Below, piece after piece: positions 6,086 to 9,246 of a stretch of DNA of 9,246 nt; the stretch's first letter is position 1, and each line of letters opens with the position of its first letter. The position numbers and the translations under genes were made by a program. Under the pieces are notes generated by a model. That model saw nothing but the letters and a program-made list of their open reading frames with translations, made no database searches and was not told the origin of the DNA. The stretch comes from DATLNF01 sp046590575 (GTDB taxonomy: Bacteria > Actinomycetota > Actinomycetes > BP-191), in NCBI GenBank assembly GCA_046590575.1, contig JBKJUS010000080.1, forward strand, positions 1 to 9,246, given 5' to 3'.

Positions 6086-6478
6086 TCACCGCAGGTCGAC
6101 AGACGGCGGGCTGCCCGCGGCGGCGACCGCGGCGGCGACCGTGTCATGTACAGGGATCACGGTGTCTATGTGGACCAGGCGCAGTGAGTTGGCGACGATG
6201 CGCTGGGGGCCGGCGAGGCTCAGCAGCACCCCCCTCTCGAGGGCACCCTTGTAGGCCGCCACCAGCACCCCGAGACCGGTCGAGTCCAAGAACGGCACCG
6301 CACTCAGGTCGATCACGACGGCAACCGGGTCCCCGGCCAGGATCGATTCCACGGCTTCTCGCAGCGTCGGGGCGGTGGCGATGTCCACCTCGCCGTCGAC
6401 GCGCAGCAAGCGAACCCCGCCGAGGTCGCTCGTCTCGAGCTCGAACGGCGGGACGGGGCGCGTCGCTTCAGGGCCCAT
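6086..6478 (-). CDS. STAS-domain anti-sigma-factor antagonist
   Basis: A 130-residue stand-alone STAS protein of the SpoIIAA/RsbV type, which in its unphosphorylated form binds an anti-sigma kinase and so frees a sigma factor. The domain runs from about 12 to 120. The core signature is VVIDLSAVPFLDSTGLGVL (54-72), where S66 is the residue phosphorylated in this family; GEVDIATAPTLREAV (29-43) is the usual preceding strand and helix. ATG 6478 is chosen because the domain begins shortly after it and it overlaps the end of the upstream 74-aa gene by 11 bases, suggesting coupled translation. No kinase, phosphatase or sigma factor is found in the window, so its partners must lie elsewhere. It ends just 12 bases from the tRNA-like fragment and looks like the first backbone gene beyond it. 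Confidence 0.92.
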   Translation of the reverse strand: MGPEATRPVPPFELETSDLGGVRLLRVDGEVDIATAPTLREAVESILAGDPVAVVIDLSAVPFLDSTGLGVLVAAYKGALERGVLLSLAGPQRIVANSLRLVHIDTVIPVHDTVAAAVAAAGSPPSVDLR

Positions 6479-6692
6479 CGAGCTCGCGCACGCTAGCGGG
6501 AGGCGACCAGCCGAGCTCGATGAGCGCGCGGTGCATCCGCAAACGGGCGAGCCCCGTCTCTTCGGCGAGCTCCAGGACGACCGCATAGGAGTCCGGGTCC
6601 TCGACGGCCGCCGCGACGGCCGCGCTGAGGCGATCGGTGGCGCGCAGCCAGGCACGAGTCGCCTCGCGCAGCTGCCCGTCCGGACCGTCCAT
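6468..6692 (-). CDS. Small all-helical hypothetical protein upstream of the STAS gene
   Basis: I do not recognise a named family. ATG 6692 gives 74 residues; a TTG at 6704 would add four (start uncertain, no strong ribosome site for either). The protein is predicted largely helical and alanine/leucine/arginine-rich. The segment ELAEETGLARLRMHRALIELGW (about 45-66) resembles a helix-turn-helix recognition pair in spacing (AxxxGL then R..ALxxLG), but the N-terminal half does not look like a known regulator. Its stop lies inside the start of the STAS gene (11-base overlap, 6468-6478), so the two should be expressed together. Coding support comes from the overlap, a consistent acidic/basic pattern, and the absence of a better frame here. 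A role in the same signalling pathway as the STAS protein is inference. Confidence 0.7.
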   Translation of the reverse strand: MDGPDGQLREATRAWLRATDRLSAAVAAAVEDPDSYAVVLELAEETGLARLRMHRALIELGWSPPASVRELDGP

Positions 6693-6737
6693 GCCAGCAT
6701 CCAATCATCTCGGGCGGGGCGTGCCGCAGTGCCTCGG

Positions 6738-6774
6738 GTGACGATGCGGCTGTGTCGACCTACCATGGGTGACA
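6738..6774 (+). promoter_or_regulatory. Promoter predicting a leaderless transcript
   Basis: GTGACG (6738-6743) resembles the -35 TTGACA, followed by a 17-base spacer and the -10 TACCAT (6761-6766, matching TAnnnT). Transcription would start about 7 bases later, at or next to the ATG at 6774, so the mRNA would begin with its start codon. Leaderless genes with this layout are common in actinobacteria. The absence of a ribosome site before 6774 agrees. Confidence 0.6.
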
Positions 6775-7013
6775 TGCACATCGACGCGGGTGGTCTGGTC
6801 GAGGTTCTCGACTGTGCCCCCGTCGGTGCGCTTGCGGTGACTTATGCGCGGTGCCCTGACGGCTGGCTGGCGGAGTTCCGGGTGTCCTCTCCGGAGGTTG
6901 ACGACCTCGTTGTCGTACACCGGCTCACCGCCCCCACGCTCGGAGCGGCTCGCCGGGCAGTGCCGCCCGCTGTGGCCTTCCTCGCGGGCGAGCCCATCGA
7001 CCCTCGGAGCTGA
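6774..7013 (+). CDS. Small hypothetical protein, leaderless
   Basis: A 79-residue protein that I do not recognise. It begins MHIDAGGLVEVLDCAPVGAL and continues with alternating strands (ALAVTYARCPDGWLAEFRV, DDLVVVHRL) and a helix (LGAARRAVPPAVAFLAG), suggesting a compact alpha/beta fold with no signal peptide or membrane segment. An ATG at 6765 would add MGD, but it lies inside the -10 promoter element, so 6774 is preferred. The stop at 7013 is 8 bases before the metallopeptidase ATG, so the two probably form an operon. Codon use is typical of the neighbours. It is divergent from the STAS pair. Confidence 0.75.
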   Translation: MHIDAGGLVEVLDCAPVGALAVTYARCPDGWLAEFRVSSPEVDDLVVVHRLTAPTLGAARRAVPPAVAFLAGEPIDPRS

Positions 7014-7021
7014 GCCGCCCT

Positions 7022-8314
7022 ATGCGCGCGCGGTGGGTCGTCGCCCTCTCGGCTGTTCTTCTCCTGCCTGCTCTGCCAGCTTCGTCGGCTCCTCGGACAG
7101 TGGTCCTGGCGGGCGTCGACCGCAGCCCACAGGGACTGATGGCGGCCCTGACGCCCATGCTCAGCGCCCGGGCAGAAGCCTTCCGCCGCCACGACGTCGC
7201 CGGTTACCTCGCGACGGTCGACCCCCGCGACAAGGCCTTCGTGGCCCGTCAACGCGCCCAGGTCATGAATGCCCGCGCGATCGAGTTCGCGGCGTACACC
7301 CTCAAGCCGGATCTCGCCGACGTGGCCGACCTCTCGCGGGCACGTGACCGGAAGACGTATGGCGAGGACACCGTCCTGGTGCCCGTCGAGGAGGCCCACG
7401 CCATCGCCGGTGGCTACGACGAGTCCAGTCCGGAGATCGAGGGCCTCTTCCTGACGATCACCCGCAACCGGTCCGGCGCGTGGCTGGTGGCCGCCGACGA
7501 CGGCGCAGACGACATCGGACTGCAGTCGGCCCGCCACGCCTGGGATTTTGCCCCCTTGCGCACGCGTACGTCGGAGCACTTCATCGCGTTCTACCCCGAG
7601 AGCCGTGCCGGAGACGCTCCGAAGGTCCTCAGCGAGGCCGAGGTGGCCTTCGACCGGGTCGACCCGGTGTGGACGCGCCCGTGGAAGAAGAAGGTCGTCA
7701 TCGAGCTGCCGCGCAACGCCGATGATCTCGGTAAGCGCATCCTGGCGACCTTCCCCCTGGACAACTTCGTCGCCTTCGCCGCGGCGAGCGTCGTACAGGA
7801 CGAGCTGCGCCTTCGATTCTCCGGCAGCCGGGTGCTGATCAACCCGGCCAACTTCCTCGGCAATGACACCGAGACCCGGCGACGCATCCTTGCGCACGAG
7901 CTCCTCCACGTCGCAAGTCGGGAGAGCTCGGGTGCCTACTTCACGGCGTGGTTCGAGGAGGGCGTCGCCCAGTTGCTTGGCGAGGGGGCCAGTGCCGTCG
8001 GACTCGCGCCGGTGCAAGAGGCCGTGCGCACGAGGCAGTTCAGCGGCCGGCTGCCCGAGGACTTTGAGTTTCTGGTCGGCGGGAGTCAGCGGATCTTCCG
8101 TTCCTACGCCGAAGCGTTCCTGCTCGCCCGAACCGTGGAGCGCCTGGCCGGGCGTGCGGGTCTCGTACGGTTCTACGCTGAGACCGGCAACCGGGGGGTC
8201 CTCGGCCCCGGCACCGCGCGCTCCCAGATCGACCAGGGCTGTCGCCGTGCACTGGGCATCAGCCTCGCCGAGCTGGAGCGCCGCTGGGCCGCCGAGATCC
8301 GCGCCGAGTTCTGA
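7022..8314 (+). CDS. Exported HExxH zinc-metallopeptidase-like protein
   Basis: A 430-residue exported protein. MRARWVVALSAVLLLPALPASSA is a signal peptide with probable cleavage after SSA (23); there is no lipobox, so release into the medium or cell wall is likely. Residues about 40-165 (PMLSARAEAFRRHDVAGYLATVDPRD onward) resemble a small NTF2-like or similar alpha+beta domain; this part is less certain. The C-terminal half carries HELLH at 292-296, with H292 and H296 as zinc ligands and E293 as catalytic base, followed by WFEEGVAQ where E313 is the third ligand, the layout of gluzincin (peptidase MA-like) enzymes. SYAEAFLLARTVERLAGRAGLVRF (361-384) is the usual helical stretch after the site. 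The triad is complete, so activity is plausible; substrate unknown. A GGAG 12 bases upstream is a distant ribosome site; coupling to the preceding gene, 8 bases away, may help. Confidence 0.88.
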   Translation: MRARWVVALSAVLLLPALPASSAPRTVVLAGVDRSPQGLMAALTPMLSARAEAFRRHDVAGYLATVDPRDKAFVARQRAQVMNARAIEFAAYTLKPDLADVADLSRARDRKTYGEDTVLVPVEEAHAIAGGYDESSPEIEGLFLTITRNRSGAWLVAADDGADDIGLQSARHAWDFAPLRTRTSEHFIAFYPESRAGDAPKVLSEAEVAFDRVDPVWTRPWKKKVVIELPRNADDLGKRILATFPLDNFVAFAAASVVQDELRLRFSGSRVLINPANFLGNDTETRRRILAHELLHVASRESSGAYFTAWFEEGVAQLLGEGASAVGLAPVQEAVRTRQFSGRLPEDFEFLVGGSQRIFRSYAEAFLLARTVERLAGRAGLVRFYAETGNRGVLGPGTARSQIDQGCRRALGISLAELERRWAAEIRAEF

Positions 8315-8366
8315 CCAGCCCCACGCCCTGCTGCTTAACCCCAAGTGGCGGAAAGGCGTGCGCAAC

Positions 8367-8372
8367 TAGGAT
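8367..8372 (+). promoter_or_regulatory. Candidate -10 element for thrS
   Basis: TAGGAT (8367-8372) matches TAnnnT and lies 39-44 bases before the thrS GTG, inside the 96-base gap after the metallopeptidase gene. No good -35 is seen at 16-18 bases upstream. The leader is too short for a T-box or similar riboswitch. Confidence 0.4.
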
Positions 8373-8410
8373 CGACGGACCAGCTGCCCGACTCGAAAGG
8401 ACGCCTCACT

Positions 8411-9246
8411 GTGGCCGAGATCAGTCTGACCGTCGACGGCACCACCACTGCGGTGGGCGCTGGTACGACGGCGGGCGAGGCGCTGAAGGCGGCGGGCGGC
8501 ACCGGCTCGGCCGTGGCTCGGGTCAACGGCGAGCTGCGGGACCTCGCACATGTGCTCGCTGGCGGTGACGTCGTCGAGGCGGTGCCCTACGCGTCCGACG
8601 AGGGCCGCGCCGTCCTCCGCCATTCCTGCGCACATGTGCTCGCCCAGGCTGTGCAGGAGCTCTTTCCCGGCACGCTGCTTGGCATCGGTCCGCCGATCAA
8701 GGACGGCTTCTACTACGACTTCGCACCGGAGCGTCCCTTCACCCCCGACGACCTCAAGGTCATCGAGAAGAAGATGAGCGACATCGTTCGTCAGCGCCAG
8801 CGCTTCTCGCGCCGGGTGGTCAGCGAGGACGAGGCGCGCGCCGAGCTCGCGCACGAGAAGTTCAAGCTCGAGCTGGTCGGCCTCAAGAGCGCTGGGGGTG
8901 CAGGAGTCAGCGGCGAGGAAGCCAGCGTCGAAGTCGGCGAGGGGGAGCTGACCATCTACGACAACCACGCCGGCGACGAGCTGAAGTGGAAGGACCTCTG
9001 TCGCGGCCCGCACCTGCCGACCACCCGTGACATCCCCGCGTTCACTCTAACCCGCTCGGCGGCGGCGTACTGGCGTGGGGACGAGAAGAACCCGCAGCTC
9101 CAGCGCATCTACGGCACCGCGTGGGAGAGCAAGGATGCGCTGAAGGCCCACCTGCACATGCTCGAGGAGGCGGAGAAGCGCGACCACCGCAAGCTCGGCG
9201 TCGAGCTGGATTTGTTTAGCTTTCCCGACGAGATCGGCAGTGGTCT
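8411..9246 (+). CDS. thrS: Threonyl-tRNA synthetase, N-terminal part, cut by window edge
   Basis: The first 278 residues of ThrRS, which charges tRNA-Thr with threonine. The TGS domain covers about 1-60 (MAEISLTVDG...VVEAVPY). The N2 editing domain follows, with HSCAH at 71-75 and DLCRGPH at 196-201, whose H71, H75, C197 and H201 form the site that clears serine mischarged onto tRNA-Thr; all four are present, so editing is intact. GIGPPIKDGFYYDF (91-104) and RSAAAYWRGDEKNPQLQRIYGTAW (215-238) are further family hallmarks. The aminoacylation and anticodon-binding domains lie past the edge; the full protein is normally about 640-680 residues. GTG 8411 is chosen because AAAGGA (8396-8401) lies 9 bases upstream and the TGS domain begins at once. 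It is an essential backbone gene. Confidence 0.98.
   Translation, partial: MAEISLTVDGTTTAVGAGTTAGEALKAAGGTGSAVARVNGELRDLAHVLAGGDVVEAVPYASDEGRAVLRHSCAHVLAQAVQELFPGTLLGIGPPIKDGFYYDFAPERPFTPDDLKVIEKKMSDIVRQRQRFSRRVVSEDEARAELAHEKFKLELVGLKSAGGAGVSGEEASVEVGEGELTIYDNHAGDELKWKDLCRGPHLPTTRDIPAFTLTRSAAAYWRGDEKNPQLQRIYGTAWESKDALKAHLHMLEEAEKRDHRKLGVELDLFSFPDEIGSG

Noticed and set aside
5802..6089. 95-codon minus-strand frame across the tRNA-like fragment
   Set aside because: No ribosome site, no domain, and it reads through the T-arm-like sequence; spurious frames over tRNA-like DNA are common.
6842..8365. 507-codon open frame on the minus strand opposite the metallopeptidase gene
   Set aside because: It is a codon-position shadow usual in high-GC DNA. 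Its product is a low-complexity mix of G, R, E, L and A with no recognisable motif, while the plus strand carries a signal peptide and HELLH site.

Overview
The window comes from a high-GC Gram-positive bacterium, most likely an actinobacterium. The evidence is GC-rich codon choice, GTG starts, AGGAGG-type ribosome sites, a lipoprotein of mycobacterial/actinobacterial type, an IS1081-like transposase and an actinobacterial-style threonyl-tRNA synthetase. The exact genus cannot be read from the sequence; a Nocardioides-like organism is only a guess.

The window splits at about 6075. The left part (1-6074) looks accessory. It opens with the 5' two-fifths or so of an IS256-family (IS1081-like) transposase gene running off the left edge, followed by a headless-looking hypothetical ORF. 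Two groups of small metabolic genes follow. The first is an ABM-type small monooxygenase fold (minus strand) next to a plus-strand pair, a SnoaL-like protein and an alpha/beta hydrolase, joined by an ATGA overlap. The second, on the minus strand and converging on the first, is a SAM-dependent methyltransferase, an SRPBCC protein with no normal start codon at the expected place, and a secreted lipoprotein lipase of the LIP family. This reads as small-molecule modification and hydrolysis. No polyketide synthase or other core biosynthetic enzyme is present, so the substrate cannot be named.

The accessory part ends in a 371-base stretch without a gene. It holds an 11-bp tandem repeat around CACGTG and, at 6043-6074, what looks like the 3' end of a tRNA gene (variable loop, T arm, acceptor 3' strand, discriminator) with no 5' part. 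Such fragments are typical of attachment sites left by integrated elements, so this is the best candidate for the border of an island.

The right part (6086-9246) looks like chromosomal backbone. It has a minus-strand pair (a 74-aa helical protein overlapping a stand-alone STAS anti-sigma-factor antagonist), divergent from a plus-strand pair (a small hypothetical protein with a good promoter that predicts leaderless mRNA, then an exported HExxH metallopeptidase-like protein), and then thrS, cut by the right edge within or just before its catalytic domain. No CRISPR array, rRNA or complete tRNA was seen.
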